Positions 18,569 to 27,614 are shown, counted from the stretch's first letter. The stretch is 64,000 nucleotides of DNA from Jannaschia formosa (GCF_003340555.1 NZ_QPLJ01000002.1:62001-126000); one strand, 5' to 3'. A program made the numbers and translations. The notes: generated by a model not told the origin, from the letters alone.

Positions 18569-19286
18569 GCGGTGGCGGTGGGCGTGCCCGGCCGAAACCG
18601 ACGGACCGCCGCTGCCGCGCCGGAGGTAACACGATCTTAAACCTTAGCCCTTAGCCCGTCGGAAAAGGCACCGGACTCGCTCCCCCGATGGCGTCGCAGC
18701 ACCCGTTTCTTAGGTGGGACTCATGCCCGCGATGGCGCGACCTCCCGGTGTTGGTCCGCCGCGGAGCCGGTGCAACGTAGTTATCCAGATGGTGACAGTC
18801 CTCGACTCCTTCGTGGCGCGGACCTCGGTCGCGGCCCTCGCCCTCGCGACGACCTGCGTGAGGGCGCTGCTGGCAGACCGTTCCACCACCACGACACGCC
18901 AGTTGCGCGAGGATTTCACCGCCGCGACCGTCGCCAGACCCGCCGGGCTCGACGACGGCATCTCCATCGGAACCCGGCTGAAGCGGGAGGAAATGATCGC
19001 TCCCCGGTTGGTGACGTTCCTCACCCGATCCGTCCTGACGCGCGCCCGCCCGGCGGCGGCCGCCGCGCGCCCCGGGGCAGGTCAGTGTGGCGAGGCCGGG
19101 CGCTCCGGGGACACTCGCGGAACGACCTGACCTGACCGCGTCTTCTGGCGCTTCCTTCGGCCCGACCCACCCTCGCCGGCCCTCGCGTCCGGCTTGTTAA
19201 CGAAGAATTACCTCCGTCCGGCCCAACTTTGGTCCCCGCGAGTGCTTTCCCTTGGGGAAACGGAAACAGTTCCCGAGGACGACCCC
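18569..19286 (+). other. 718-base stretch without a confident gene
   Basis: Two overlapping frames exist (18714-19130 plus, 18710-19024 minus), but neither has a clear ribosome-binding site or a recognisable product. The stretch holds AT-rich patches unusual here (around 18635 and 19195-19210) that could be promoter material for the LysM gene. I see no RNA gene in it. Confidence 0.4.
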
Positions 19287-20453
19287 ATGGCCCGTACCCG
19301 CCGCCCGCAGCCCGCAAGCCACGCCGTCGCCCGTCGCAGTCCGCGTCCCGCCACCGGGGCGAAGGCCGCGCTCGCGGCGGGGGTCGCCGTCGTCCTCGGC
19401 GGCGCGATGCTGCCGGGGTCGGATGCGCAGGCGCAGCAGCTTTGCTCCTCTTATGTGGTCGCGCGCGGCGACACGCTGGGACAGATCGCCTCGAAGGCGC
19501 GGGTCCGCGGCGGCTATCGCGCGCTCTTTGCGGTCAACACCGACATCCTGCCCAGCCCGCACGCGCTGGAGGTGGGCCAGGTCCTGACCATCCCCTGCGC
19601 CGACGGTTCGATGCCCGACCCGTCGGCCCCGGTGGTCGCCCGGGTGCCCGCCGCGCCTGCGCCCGCCCCTGTCCCGGTCGTGGCCCCCGCCCCCGAGCCG
19701 GAAGCGTCCGAGCCCATCGTCTTCCTCACCGCGACCGGCTTCGCCCCCTTCACCGACGAGGATCTGCCCGACGGCGGCGCGATCACCCGCATGGTCAAGC
19801 GCTCGATGGAGCTGGCCGATCCCGAGCAGGAGTTCCGCGTCGTCTTCGTCAACGACTGGGGCGCGCATCTGAGCGAGCTTCTGCCCAGCGGCGCCTTCGA
19901 CATGGGCTTCCCCTGGTCGCTGCCCGACTGCTCCAAGGTGGAGCTTCTGACTGGCGGCAACGCCCGCCGCTGCACCTATTTCGACGCTTCCGACCCGTTC
20001 TACGAGGAGGGCGTCAGCTACTACGCCGCCGCCGGCAGCCCCTATGCGGACGCGACCGACTACGCCCAACTGCAGGGCACCACGATCTGTCGGCCCGACG
20101 GCTGGTTCTCCTTCGATCTCGAGACGCAGGGCCTGACCGAGCCGAACGTGACGATGGTCTGGCCGGGCAACCAGCTCGACTGCTGGGCGATGCTCGAGAG
20201 GGGCGAGGTCGACATCATCACCTACGACACCCAGGTCGCCGAGGAGGACATGCGGACGGTCGGCGTGGGCGACAAGGCGGTCGAGATCGAGGCGCTGGCC
20301 TCGTCCACGACGCTGCACGTCTTCGTTCCGAAGGACCATCCGAAGGGCAGGGACTATCTTCAGACGCTGAACGCCGGGCTCGAAGAGCTCCGCCTTTCGG
20401 GCGAGTGGTTCGCCATCGTCCGCGAACAGGTCCAGGCGACCGTGATGAACTGA
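19287..20453 (+). CDS. Secreted LysM domain fused to a type-3 solute-binding domain
   Basis: A 388-residue exported protein. An Arg-rich N terminus and a hydrophobic segment (residues 28-50) end in AQA before QQ, a plausible signal cleavage site. Residues about 53-107 form a LysM peptidoglycan-binding domain (YVVARGDTLGQIA, ending VGQVLTIPC). After a Pro/Ala-rich linker (about 115-140), residues 145-385 resemble extracellular solute-binding family 3 proteins: a closing-lobe VVFVNDWGAHLSELL and later GEVDIITYD. No transporter genes are adjacent. Binding to the cell wall plus a ligand sensor is the simplest reading. The start has GAGGA upstream. Confidence 0.78.
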   Translation: MARTRRPQPASHAVARRSPRPATGAKAALAAGVAVVLGGAMLPGSDAQAQQLCSSYVVARGDTLGQIASKARVRGGYRALFAVNTDILPSPHALEVGQVLTIPCADGSMPDPSAPVVARVPAAPAPAPVPVVAPAPEPEASEPIVFLTATGFAPFTDEDLPDGGAITRMVKRSMELADPEQEFRVVFVNDWGAHLSELLPSGAFDMGFPWSLPDCSKVELLTGGNARRCTYFDASDPFYEEGVSYYAAAGSPYADATDYAQLQGTTICRPDGWFSFDLETQGLTEPNVTMVWPGNQLDCWAMLERGEVDIITYDTQVAEEDMRTVGVGDKAVEIEALASSTTLHVFVPKDHPKGRDYLQTLNAGLEELRLSGEWFAIVREQVQATVMN

Positions 20454-20485
20454 GCTCCGGCACGGAGCGCGAGGTGGATAGCACG

Positions 20486-21115
20486 ATGACTCAAGGTTCC
20501 ATCAGTCGAGGGGATGCGATCCGGAAAGGCCCTGCCACGGCCGGGGCGCTGCTCGGCGCGGCGCTCCTCCTGACCGGGGCGGCCGCGGCGCAGGGGCAGG
20601 ACCCCGACCGCGTCACGCTGGTCTTCGACAACGGTCTCGACGGCGGGAACATCTCCGGCACGTTGCGGGAATATGATGGCGCCCGGTTCCTGCTCGACGC
20701 CGGGATCGGCCTGGTGGCGATCCCTGCCGACGGGGTCTCCTGCATCGGCGCGGCCTGTCCCGAAGCGACCAGGCCGGACAGCGGCTCGCCGACGCTGGTG
20801 CTGACCTCGCTCGACGGCAGGTCGACGGTGATCGGCAACCTGACGGAGTTCGCCGACGGCGTCTATGTGCTCGCCACCGATGCCGGCGAGGTGCGCATCC
20901 CCTCCGACCTGGTCCTCTGCGAGGGGCCGGCCTGCGTCGAGCCGGCCGCGGCAGGCTTCGCCGGCGGTCCCGCGACGCTGTCGCGCGGGGACATGGCCAT
21001 CGAGGGCATGCTGGTCTCGGTCGAGGACGGCACCTACGTGCTCGACGTCGTGGGATTTGGTGAGTTGCGGGTGCTGGTTTCGGAATACGAGTGCGAGGGG
21101 CCCGGCTGCCCCTGA
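20486..21115 (+). CDS. Secreted protein of three tandem repeats, each closed by a Cys pair
   Basis: A 209-residue protein with an N-terminal hydrophobic export signal (about residues 17-37) and three diverged copies of a 45-48 residue unit at about 43-91, 104-150 and 163-208. Each unit has the pattern LDG...I.G.L..(Y/F/E)DG.Y.L....GE(V/L)...(A/S)D...C.G..C, ending in CIGAAC, CEGPAC and CEGPGC (cysteines 86/91, 145/150, 203/208). Similar single units are found at the N terminus of some exported OmpA-like and phosphate-binding proteins of this bacterial group. Here they stand alone. It follows the LysM gene by 32 bases, probably in one operon. Confidence 0.72.
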   Translation: MTQGSISRGDAIRKGPATAGALLGAALLLTGAAAAQGQDPDRVTLVFDNGLDGGNISGTLREYDGARFLLDAGIGLVAIPADGVSCIGAACPEATRPDSGSPTLVLTSLDGRSTVIGNLTEFADGVYVLATDAGEVRIPSDLVLCEGPACVEPAAAGFAGGPATLSRGDMAIEGMLVSVEDGTYVLDVVGFGELRVLVSEYECEGPGCP

Positions 21116-21130
21116 GGTAACGATGGTCAG

Positions 21131-21155
21131 GGGCCGCCCGAGGGCGGCCCTTTCC
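21131..21155 (+). terminator. Intrinsic terminator after the three-repeat gene
   Basis: GGGCCGCC (21131-21138) pairs with GGCGGCCC (21143-21150) around a four-base loop and is followed by TTTCC. It separates the upstream genes from the ribosomal block. Confidence 0.7.
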
Positions 21156-21318
21156 CGTCCCGCTCCGGCGGTTCTGCCCTGCCGATGACGGCTGCCCTGA
21201 TCACCGTCCGGAACGACCCCGACGGGCCAGGAAGAGCAGACATCCCCTGCCGGGCCCGCCGAAGGCCCGAGATCGGCGGACCGGCCCGCGACCTGCGGTG
21301 AATCCGCTCCGTCGGGGG

Positions 21319-21347
21319 TTGCGCGGCCGCGCCATCCGGTCTATCGC
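21319..21347 (+). promoter_or_regulatory. Promoter-like site of the rpsJ block
   Basis: TTGCGC and TATCGC are separated by exactly 17 bases, about 150 bases before rpsJ. The surrounding 385-base gap (21116-21500) otherwise holds only the terminator at 21131; no gene is evident. The usual upstream neighbours rpsL, rpsG, fusA and tuf are absent, so rpsJ needs its own promoter here. Confidence 0.6.
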
Positions 21348-21500
21348 GCGCGTCTACGGACGGGGTCGCCTCCTGCAGGTCAGGGTGCGACCCCGCATCC
21401 GTTCGGGTCCGACGAGGGGGCCGGGTGGTCCGATCTCCTCCTCTCGACTTGAACGCGGCCGCGCGCTCGATGCGCGCGTCGCCCTGTCGGAAAGAACGAC

Positions 21501-21809
21501 ATGAAAAGCCAGAACATCCGCATCCGGCTGAAGGCGTTCGATTACCGCGTGCTGGACGCCAGCACGCAGGAGATCGTGAACACCGCCAAGCGCACGGGTG
21601 CCCAGGTGCGCGGGCCGATCCCGCTGCCCAACAAGATCGAGCGCTTCACCGTGCTCCGTGGCCCCCACATCGACAAGAAGAGCCGCGACCAGTGGGAGAT
21701 CCGCACCCACAAGCGCATGCTCGACATCGTCGACCCGACCCCGCAGACCGTGGACGCGCTGATGAAGCTCGACCTCGCCGCTGGCGTCGACGTCCAGATC
21801 TCGGTCTGA
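21501..21809 (+). CDS. rpsJ: 30S ribosomal protein S10
   Basis: The full-length, 102-residue S10, recognised from [14 protein letters not shown] at the start, VRGPIPLP in the middle loop and [15 protein letters not shown] at the end. It belongs to the 30S head and also forms the NusE partner of NusB in antitermination. It opens the first of five ribosomal blocks and is followed 13 bases later by rplC. Confidence 0.98.
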   Translation: MKSQNIRIRLKAFDYRVLDASTQEIVNTAKRTGAQVRGPIPLPNKIERFTVLRGPHIDKKSRDQWEIRTHKRMLDIVDPTPQTVDALMKLDLAAGVDVQISV

Positions 21810-21822
21810 GGAGGGCATGACC

Positions 21823-22695
21823 ATGATGCGTTCCGGAGTGATCGCCAGGAAGATCGGGATGACCCGCATCTTCCAGGAAGACGGCAAGCAGATCCCCGTC
21901 ACCGTCCTGCAGCTCGACGGGCTTCAGGTCGTGGGCCAGCGGACCGAGGACAAGCACGGCTACACCGCGCTTCAGCTCGGCTGCGGCACGGCCAAGGCCA
22001 AGCGGACCAGCCAGGCCATGCGCAAGGTGTTCTCGAACGCCGGAGTCGAGCCGAAGAAGCGGATCGTCGAGTTCCGCGTCGACCCCGAGAATCTGGTGGC
22101 CGTGGGCGAGGAGATCATCGCCGACCACTATTTCGAGGGCCAGTTCGTCGACGTCAGCGGCACCTCGATCGGCAAGGGCTTCGCCGGTGCCATGAAGCGG
22201 CACAATTTCGGCGGCCTGCGCGCCTCGCACGGCGTGTCGATCAGCCACCGCTCCCACGGCTCGACCGGCCAGTGCCAGGACCCCGGCAAGGTGTTCAAGG
22301 GCAAGAAGATGGCCGGCCACATGGGCGCCGCCCGCGTGACCACGCAGAACCTGCAGGTCGTCCGCACCGACACCGACCGCGGCCTGATCATGATCAAGGG
22401 CGCCGTCCCGGGATCGAAGGGTAACTGGGTCACCATCAAGGATGCGGTCAAGAAGCCGTTCCCCGAGAACGCGATCCTGCCCGCCGCCCTGATGTCCGCC
22501 AAGCGCGAGGCCCAGAAGGCCGCCGAGGAAGCCGCCGCCGCCGCCGAGGCCGAGGCCAAGGCCGCCGAGGAGGCGCGTCTGGCCGAGGAAGCCGCTGCGC
22601 AGGAGGCCGCGCTGAAGGAAGCCGAGGCCGATATCGCCGACGAGAACGCGGCGACCGACAACTCGGCGCCCGAGAAGAAGGAAGGTGACGAATGA
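21823..22695 (+). CDS. rplC: 50S ribosomal protein L3
   Basis: L3 nucleates 50S assembly near the peptidyl-transferase centre. The body ends around residue 225, after [21 protein letters not shown] and VTTQNLQVV. It is followed by about 65 residues that are almost all Ala and Glu, a predicted charged helix seen on L3 of Rhodobacteraceae and relatives. Three nearby ATGs compete; the one at 21823 stands eight bases after GAGGAGG, whereas 21817 is too close. 21826 would give the commonest N terminus (MRSGVIA). It ends in an ATGA overlap with rplD. Confidence 0.96.
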   Translation: MMRSGVIARKIGMTRIFQEDGKQIPVTVLQLDGLQVVGQRTEDKHGYTALQLGCGTAKAKRTSQAMRKVFSNAGVEPKKRIVEFRVDPENLVAVGEEIIADHYFEGQFVDVSGTSIGKGFAGAMKRHNFGGLRASHGVSISHRSHGSTGQCQDPGKVFKGKKMAGHMGAARVTTQNLQVVRTDTDRGLIMIKGAVPGSKGNWVTIKDAVKKPFPENAILPAALMSAKREAQKAAEEAAAAAEAEAKAAEEARLAEEAAAQEAALKEAEADIADENAATDNSAPEKKEGDE

Positions 22696-23312
22696 AACTC
22701 GACGTCATCAAGATCGACGGCTCGTCCGCCGGCGACATCGAGCTGAGCGACGACGTCTTCGGGCAGGAGCCGCGCCGCGACATCCTGTTCCGCGTCGTCC
22801 GCTGGCAGCGCAACAAGGCGCAGGCCGGCACGCACAAGGTCAAGACGCGCTCCGAGGTCAGCTATTCGACCAAGAAGATCGTCCGCCAGAAGGGCTCCGG
22901 CGGCGCACGCCACGGCTCCCGCAAGGCGCCGATCTTCCGCAAGGGCGGCGTCTACAAGGGCCCGACCCCGCGGTCGCACGCGCATGAGCTGCCGAAGAAG
23001 GTCCGCAAGCTGGGCCTGCTGCACGCGCTCTCGTCCAAGGCGCAGGCCGGCAAGCTGGTCGTGCTGGAGGATCTGACGCTCGACGCGCCGAAGACGGGCG
23101 CGCTGGCCAGGCAGATCGCCGAGCTCGGCTGGAAGCGCGCGCTGGTCATCGACGGGGCCTCGATCGACGAGACCTTCGCCCAGGCCGCGCGCAACATCGA
23201 CACCCTGGACGTGCTGCCCTCGATGGGCGCCAACGTCTACGACATCCTCAAGCGTGACACGCTCGTGCTCACGCGCGCGGGTGTCGAAGCCCTGGAGGCA
23301 CGACTGGCATGA
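22692..23312 (+). CDS. rplD: 50S ribosomal protein L4
   Basis: A 206-residue L4 with the [19 protein letters not shown] loop that lines the exit tunnel. In E. coli L4 also represses its own S10 operon through a leader hairpin; whether that holds here cannot be seen. It overlaps rplC and rplW by four bases on either side. Confidence 0.98.
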   Translation: MKLDVIKIDGSSAGDIELSDDVFGQEPRRDILFRVVRWQRNKAQAGTHKVKTRSEVSYSTKKIVRQKGSGGARHGSRKAPIFRKGGVYKGPTPRSHAHELPKKVRKLGLLHALSSKAQAGKLVVLEDLTLDAPKTGALARQIAELGWKRALVIDGASIDETFAQAARNIDTLDVLPSMGANVYDILKRDTLVLTRAGVEALEARLA

Positions 23313-23593
23313 ACAGCTACGATGTGATCCGCAAGCCGATCATCACCGAGAAGGCCACGATGGCGTCCGAGACGGGCGCGGTGGTGTTCGAAGTGGCGAT
23401 CGACGCCAACAAGCCGCAGATCAAGTCCGCGGTCGAGGAACTGTTCGGGGTCAAGGTGAAGGCCGTGAATACGTCCGTTGCCAAGGGCAAGCAGAAGCGC
23501 TTCCGCGGCCAGATGGGCAAGCGGAAGGACGTGAAGAAGGCCTATGTGACGCTCGAAGAGGGCAACACCATCGACGTGACGACCGGCCTCTGA
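23309..23593 (+). CDS. rplW: 50S ribosomal protein L23
   Basis: A 94-residue L23, recognised by [13 protein letters not shown] and the basic [14 protein letters not shown] loop. It sits at the tunnel exit and docks SRP, SecYEG and trigger factor. It is the last gene of the first ribosomal block. In most bacteria rplB follows directly, but here a terminator and three unrelated genes intervene. Confidence 0.98.
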   Translation: MNSYDVIRKPIITEKATMASETGAVVFEVAIDANKPQIKSAVEELFGVKVKAVNTSVAKGKQKRFRGQMGKRKDVKKAYVTLEEGNTIDVTTGL

Positions 23594-23619
23594 GCCTCGT
23601 CTGACGTCTGGGTTTGAGG

Positions 23620-23643
23620 GGCCCCGCCGTCACCGGCGGGGCC
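23620..23643 (+). terminator. Terminator-like hairpin after rplW
   Basis: A perfect 10-bp stem (23620-23629 with 23634-23643, GGCCCCGCCG/CGGCGGGGCC) and a TCAC loop. The following TCCTATGTTT is only a weak T tract. It marks the first break in the ribosomal superoperon. No gene is seen between it and 23781. Confidence 0.65.
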
Positions 23644-23781
23644 TCCTATGTTTCGCCTTGCGGATATCGAGGGCGATCCTGAAGCAGTTTGCATCGAGGG
23701 TGCTGCGCGGCCTGAGAGCCTTCATTATGCTGGATGTCTCACGGGACCCCCGGTGGTGCGGCCGTCGTTCTGGTTTCGAGT

Positions 23782-24156
23782 TTAGCCGTTCTGCTCGCTG
23801 TGATTCTTATTCAGGAGGTCCCTGGCGTGACCCTTCCCGGCGCGGCGGTGAGACAGCCGCAGGGCGGGCACCACCAATCCCCCCGCCCCTGAATAATGGT
23901 ACCGCACCTGCGCGACCTCCAACCCCTGCGCCTCCCCCGACCCGACCACCCGGTACACCAGCCGATGCTCCCGGGTGATCCGCCGGGACCACCAGCCCGA
24001 CAGGTCCCCGCGCAGGGGTTCCGGCTTGCCGGTCCCCTCGAACGGCGTCCGCATCGCCTCCTTCAGCAGCGCGTTCACCCGGCGCAGCACCTTCGGGTCC
24101 GTCCGCTGCCAGTGCAGGTAGTCCTCCCAGGCCCGGTCAGCGAAGGTCAGCTTCAT
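23782..24156 (-). CDS. yoeB: YoeB/Txe-family toxin with a C-terminal extension
   Basis: YoeB toxins are ribosome-dependent mRNA interferases. Residues 1-88 are a complete YoeB: MKLTFADRAWEDYLHWQ, FEGTGKPEPLRGDLSGWWSR, HRLVYRV, and the terminal RYHY that normally ends the family (His87, Tyr88 aligned with the catalytic C terminus). Here the frame continues for 36 further residues (SGAGGLVVPALRL to the end), Arg/Gly-rich and unlike any YoeB. A single base change from TGA or TAA to the TCA serine codon would explain this. The usual YoeB activity needs a free C-terminal His-Tyr, so the toxin may be weakened or inactive. It overlaps the antitoxin gene by 20 bases. Confidence 0.88.
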   Translation of the reverse strand: MKLTFADRAWEDYLHWQRTDPKVLRRVNALLKEAMRTPFEGTGKPEPLRGDLSGWWSRRITREHRLVYRVVGSGEAQGLEVAQVRYHYSGAGGLVVPALRLSHRRAGKGHARDLLNKNHSEQNG

Positions 24157-24400
24157 CGAGGTCCCGCTCGGTGCCGCCGCCGGCCTCCAGTTGCGCCACC
24201 GCTTCGCGCAACCGGGCGGCGTTGGCAGGCGAGGACAGCAGGTGCAGCGTCTCCTGGATGGCGTCCCACTCCTCCTTGCCGACGATCACCACGGCCTCCT
24301 GGCCGGAGCGGGTGACGACCGTTTCCTCCCGGTCGTGGATCGCCCGGTCCATGACGGCCTTCAGCCCCTTGCGGGCATCGGTATAGGTGAGGATGTTCAT
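24137..24400 (-). CDS. yefM: YefM/Phd-family antitoxin
   Basis: An 87-residue antitoxin. The N-terminal DNA-binding Phd/YefM fold (NILTYTDARKGLKAVMDRA, then VVTRSGQEAVVIVGKEEWDAI) is followed by an acidic C-terminal tail that should wrap the YoeB toxin. Antitoxin precedes toxin, as usual, with overlapping frames. An inverted repeat TGTAC-N8-GTACA lies in its promoter, matching the known core of YefM operators, so autoregulation is likely. Confidence 0.92.
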   Translation of the reverse strand: MNILTYTDARKGLKAVMDRAIHDREETVVTRSGQEAVVIVGKEEWDAIQETLHLLSSPANAARLREAVAQLEAGGGTERDLDEADLR

Positions 24401-24423
24401 CGCGTGCCTCCGTGCTGCCGGCA

Positions 24424-24452
24424 GGATATGTACCGGATTGCGTACAAGTCAA
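24424..24452 (-). promoter_or_regulatory. Toxin-antitoxin promoter with YefM-type operator
   Basis: Minus-strand TTGACT and ATATCC are 17 bases apart. The inverted repeat TGTAC-N8-GTACA (24429-24446) fills the spacer between them. YefM of E. coli binds palindromes with a TGTACA core, so occupancy here would block RNA polymerase. The motif is seen directly; binding is inferred. Confidence 0.65.
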
Positions 24453-24485
24453 TGCAGCCACCATCGACCGGACCGGAAACTCCCC

Positions 24486-25100
24486 ATGCGCCTCGCCGCT
24501 CTCTTCCTCCTCACCACCGCCGCCCAGGCGGAGCCGCCCTCGGCGGTAAGGATCGAGAACAGCGAAGAGGCCGGGACCTGCACCGCGGCTCCGCTGGCCC
24601 CGGACCTGATCGTCACCGCGGCCCATTGCCTGGCTCCGGGGCGCGAGGGGTACCGGGCGCAGCCGACCGCGGGTGCGGCCCAGGGGATCGTCCGGGTCCA
24701 CCCGCACCCGGTCTTCGCGCTGGCCCCGCCGGGTCCGGTGCGGTTCCGCTTCGATGTCGCGCTGGCCGAGCTGGCGGCGCCGCTCGGATCCGCGCCGCTG
24801 CCGGTCGGACCACCGCCCGTGCCCGGCGAGCGGCTCGCCATCGAGACCTGGCGGCGGGGCGAGCCTGCCCCCCAGCGCCGCGGCTGCGCGGTGCTCGCCG
24901 CCCCCGCCGGGGCGGTCGTGCTCGACTGCGCCGTCGGCACCGGCCATAGCGGCGCGCCGGTCCTGCGCGAGACCGGGGAGGGGGCCGAGATCGTCGCCGT
25001 CCTCGTCGCAACGCTGACCTTCGAGGGCCGGCCCGCGGCGCTGGGCGTGGCGCTTCAGGACCGGCTCGAGGTGCTGCTGCAGGCCGCCGGGCGCGACTGA
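24486..25100 (+). CDS. Secreted trypsin-like serine protease
   Basis: A small (204-residue) chymotrypsin-fold protease. A signal peptide (MRLAALFLLTTAAQA) precedes the mature chain. The catalytic triad is visible as TAAHC (His47), FDVAL (Asp90) and GHSGAP (Ser155); the usual GDSG is GHSG, which is tolerated in bacterial relatives. Two further cysteines (134 and 148) may pair. The chain starts near an RIENS sequence rather than the classic IVGG, so zymogen activation may differ. It is divergent from the toxin-antitoxin pair, 86 bases from the antitoxin start, and lies in the first interruption of the ribosomal genes. Confidence 0.85.
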   Translation: MRLAALFLLTTAAQAEPPSAVRIENSEEAGTCTAAPLAPDLIVTAAHCLAPGREGYRAQPTAGAAQGIVRVHPHPVFALAPPGPVRFRFDVALAELAAPLGSAPLPVGPPPVPGERLAIETWRRGEPAPQRRGCAVLAAPAGAVVLDCAVGTGHSGAPVLRETGEGAEIVAVLVATLTFEGRPAALGVALQDRLEVLLQAAGRD

Positions 25101-25167
25101 GACGTCCGACGCGGATCACCCGCCGGTCCGACGCGGATCACCCGTCGAATCCGCCCCGCATCGGCCC

Positions 25168-25196
25168 TTGACCCCCCCGGGCGACTCGCCTAGACG
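25168..25196 (+). promoter_or_regulatory. Promoter-like site of the rplB block
   Basis: TTGACC and TAGACG with exactly 17 bases between them. It lies in the 242-base gap between the protease gene and rplB, and a transcript from it would begin near 25203 with a strong hairpin. Confidence 0.65.
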
Positions 25197-25205
25197 GCGC
25201 CATCC

Positions 25206-25236
25206 GCAAGGCCCCGGGCATCGTCCGGGGCTTTGC
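25206..25236 (+). promoter_or_regulatory. Leader hairpin upstream of rplB
   Basis: Twelve-base arms (25206-25217 and 25225-25236) pair with one G-U wobble around a seven-base loop; no T run follows. It would form at the very 5' end of the rplB transcript and could stabilise the RNA or bind a ribosomal protein. Confidence 0.5.
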
Positions 25237-25342
25237 GTTCCCGCCCCAGGGGGCGGTTCGAACCGGGGACCTTCGGGGCCCTATACCAGAGGGCGGAGTT
25301 CCATTCGGGGCCGCCCGACATCGCAAACGGAAGACAGGTAAC

Positions 25343-26185
25343 ATGGCACTCAAGTCGTACAAGCCGACGACGCCGGGCCAGCGTGGGCTGGTTCTGATCG
25401 ACCGTTCGGAGCTGTGGAAGGGGCGCCCCGTCAAGGCGCTCACGGAAGGCCTGACCAAGAATGGCGGCCGCAACAACACCGGACGGATCACGATGCGCCG
25501 CAAGGGCGGCGGAGCCAAGCGGCTCTATCGGATCGTCGATTTCAAGCGCACCAAGCTGGACGTCCAGGCCAACGTGGAGCGGATCGAATACGACCCGAAC
25601 CGCACGGCCTTCATCGCGCTGATCCGCTACACGGACGGCGAAGCGGCCTATATCCTCGCGCCCCAGCGCCTGAGCGTCGGCGACCGCGTCGTCGCCTCGG
25701 CCAAGGCCGACATCAAGCCCGGCAACGCCATGCCGTTCCAGGGCATGCCGATCGGCACGATCGTCCACAACATCGAGCTCAAGCCCGGCAAGGGCGGCCA
25801 GATCGCACGTGCGGCGGGCACCTACGCCCAGTTCGTCGGCCGTGACGGCGGCTACGCGCAGATCCGGCTGAGCTCGGGCGAACTCCGCCTCGTGCGCCAG
25901 GAATGCATGGCCACGGTCGGAGCCGTGTCGAACCCCGACAACTCGAACCAGAACCTCGGCAAGGCGGGGCGCAACCGGCACTACGGCAAGCGTCCCTCGG
26001 TCCGCGGCGTCGTGATGAACCCGATCGACCACCCGCATGGCGGCGGCGAGGGCCGCACCTCGGGCGGCCGGCACCCGGTCACGCCCTGGGGCAAGCCCAC
26101 CAAGGGCGCGCGCACCCGCAATACGAACAAGGCGTCGCAGAAGCTCATCGTGCGCTCGCGTCACGCCAAGAAGAAAGGTCGCTGA
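25343..26185 (+). CDS. rplB: 50S ribosomal protein L2
   Basis: A full-length (280-residue) L2 with the conserved [13 protein letters not shown] segment that contacts the peptidyl-transferase centre and a basic C-terminal tail (SRHAKKKGR). It starts [15 protein letters not shown] with an AGGTAAC upstream. It heads the second ribosomal block, two bases ahead of rpsS. Confidence 0.98.
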   Translation: MALKSYKPTTPGQRGLVLIDRSELWKGRPVKALTEGLTKNGGRNNTGRITMRRKGGGAKRLYRIVDFKRTKLDVQANVERIEYDPNRTAFIALIRYTDGEAAYILAPQRLSVGDRVVASAKADIKPGNAMPFQGMPIGTIVHNIELKPGKGGQIARAAGTYAQFVGRDGGYAQIRLSSGELRLVRQECMATVGAVSNPDNSNQNLGKAGRNRHYGKRPSVRGVVMNPIDHPHGGGEGRTSGGRHPVTPWGKPTKGARTRNTNKASQKLIVRSRHAKKKGR

Positions 26186-26187
26186 CC

Positions 26188-26466
26188 ATGAGCCGTTCCG
26201 TCTGGAAAGGCCCTTTCGTGGACGCGCATGTCCTGCGGAAGGCCGAGAAAACCCGGGAGTCGGGCCGCAACGAGGTCATCAAGATCTGGTCGCGCCGCTC
26301 CACCATCCTGCCCCAGTTCGTCGGGCTGACCTTCGGCGTCTACAACGGGCACAAGCACATCCCCGTGAACGTCTCCGAAGAGATGATCGGCCAGAAGTTC
26401 GGGGAATATTCGCCGACGCGCACCTATTACGGGCACGCCGCCGACAAGAAAGCCAAGAGGAAGTAA
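26188..26466 (+). CDS. rpsS: 30S ribosomal protein S19
   Basis: A 92-residue S19: [15 protein letters not shown] at the start and [17 protein letters not shown] at the end. It lies in the 30S head near the A site. The frame is open far upstream in the rplB region, but the ATG at 26188 gives the exact family length. Confidence 0.98.
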   Translation: MSRSVWKGPFVDAHVLRKAEKTRESGRNEVIKIWSRRSTILPQFVGLTFGVYNGHKHIPVNVSEEMIGQKFGEYSPTRTYYGHAADKKAKRK

Positions 26467-26469
26467 GCC

Positions 26470-26862
26470 ATGGGCAAGGACAAGAATCCCCGCCGCGTGG
26501 CCGACAACGAGGCCATGGCCAAGCTGCGCAGCCTGCGCACCAGCCCGCAGAAGCTGAACCTCGTCGCCGCGATGATCCGCGGCAAGAAGGTCGAGACCGC
26601 GCTGTCGGACCTGACCTTCTCGAAGAAGCGGATCGCGATCGACGTGAAGAAGTGCCTTCAGTCGGCCATCGCCAATGCCGAGAACAACCACAACCTCGAC
26701 GTGGACGAGCTGGTCGTCTCCGAGGCGTTCGTCGGCAAGAACCTGACCATGAAGCGCGGCCGGCCCCGTGCGCGCGGTCGCTTCGGACGGATCGTCAAGC
26801 CGTTCTCGGAACTGACCGTCATCGTGCGCCAAGTCGAAGAGACCGTGGGGGAGCAAGCGTAA
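26470..26862 (+). CDS. rplV: 50S ribosomal protein L22
   Basis: A 130-residue L22 with [12 protein letters not shown] and the tunnel-lining hairpin region ending [14 protein letters not shown]. It begins three bases after rpsS and its stop codon overlaps the rpsC start. Confidence 0.98.
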   Translation: MGKDKNPRRVADNEAMAKLRSLRTSPQKLNLVAAMIRGKKVETALSDLTFSKKRIAIDVKKCLQSAIANAENNHNLDVDELVVSEAFVGKNLTMKRGRPRARGRFGRIVKPFSELTVIVRQVEETVGEQA

Positions 26863-27602
26863 TGGGCAACAAAGTCAACCCGATCGGCATGCGCCTCCAG
26901 GTGAACCGCACCTGGGACTCGCGCTGGTATGCCGACACCAAGGACTACGGCACGCTGCTTCTCGAAGACCTCCGCATGCGCGAGTTCATCGCCGAGGAGG
27001 CCAAGCAGGCCGGCATCAGCCGCGTCATCATCGAGCGTCCGCACCGCAAGTGCCGCGTCACGATCCACACGGCCCGTCCCGGCGTCATCATCGGCAAGAA
27101 GGGCGCCGACATCGAGGTGCTTCGCAAGAAGCTGGCCAAGATGACCGACTCGGAGCTGCACCTCAACATCGTCGAGGTCCGCAAGCCCGAGCTCGACGCC
27201 CAGCTCGTCGGCGAGAGCATCGCCCAGCAGCTGGAGCGTCGCGTCTCCTTCCGCCGCGCCATGAAGCGCGCGGTTCAGAACGCGATGCGCATGGGTGCGC
27301 TCGGCATCCGGATCAACATGGCCGGCCGCCTCGGCGGCGCCGAGATCGCCCGGACCGAATGGTATCGTGAGGGCCGGGTGCCGCTGCACACGCTGCGCGC
27401 CGACATCGATTACGCCCATTCCGAGGCCGAGACGCCCTACGGCATCATCGGCATCAAGGTCTGGATCTTCAAAGGCGAGATCATGGAGCACGATCCCTCG
27501 GCCCGTGACCGCAAGGCTCAGGAGCTGCAGGACGGTCCGACCCCGCGCGGTGCCGGTGGCGGCCGTCGCGACGACCGCGGTCCCCGCGGCCCGCGCCGGT
27601 AA
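26862..27602 (+). CDS. rpsC: 30S ribosomal protein S3
   Basis: A 246-residue S3. The KH domain ([18 protein letters not shown]) and the C-terminal domain ending [13 protein letters not shown] are intact, followed by a Gly/Arg-rich tail. S3 lines the mRNA entry tunnel. ATG chosen at the TAATG overlap with rplV. Confidence 0.98.
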   Translation: MGNKVNPIGMRLQVNRTWDSRWYADTKDYGTLLLEDLRMREFIAEEAKQAGISRVIIERPHRKCRVTIHTARPGVIIGKKGADIEVLRKKLAKMTDSELHLNIVEVRKPELDAQLVGESIAQQLERRVSFRRAMKRAVQNAMRMGALGIRINMAGRLGGAEIARTEWYREGRVPLHTLRADIDYAHSEAETPYGIIGIKVWIFKGEIMEHDPSARDRKAQELQDGPTPRGAGGGRRDDRGPRGPRR

Positions 27603-27614
27603 GGAGTAGAACCC

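Noticed and set aside
18714-19130. Plus-strand 138-residue frame in the gap after Ppx/GppA
   Set aside because: No ribosome-binding site, no recognisable domain, and an equally long frame runs on the other strand.
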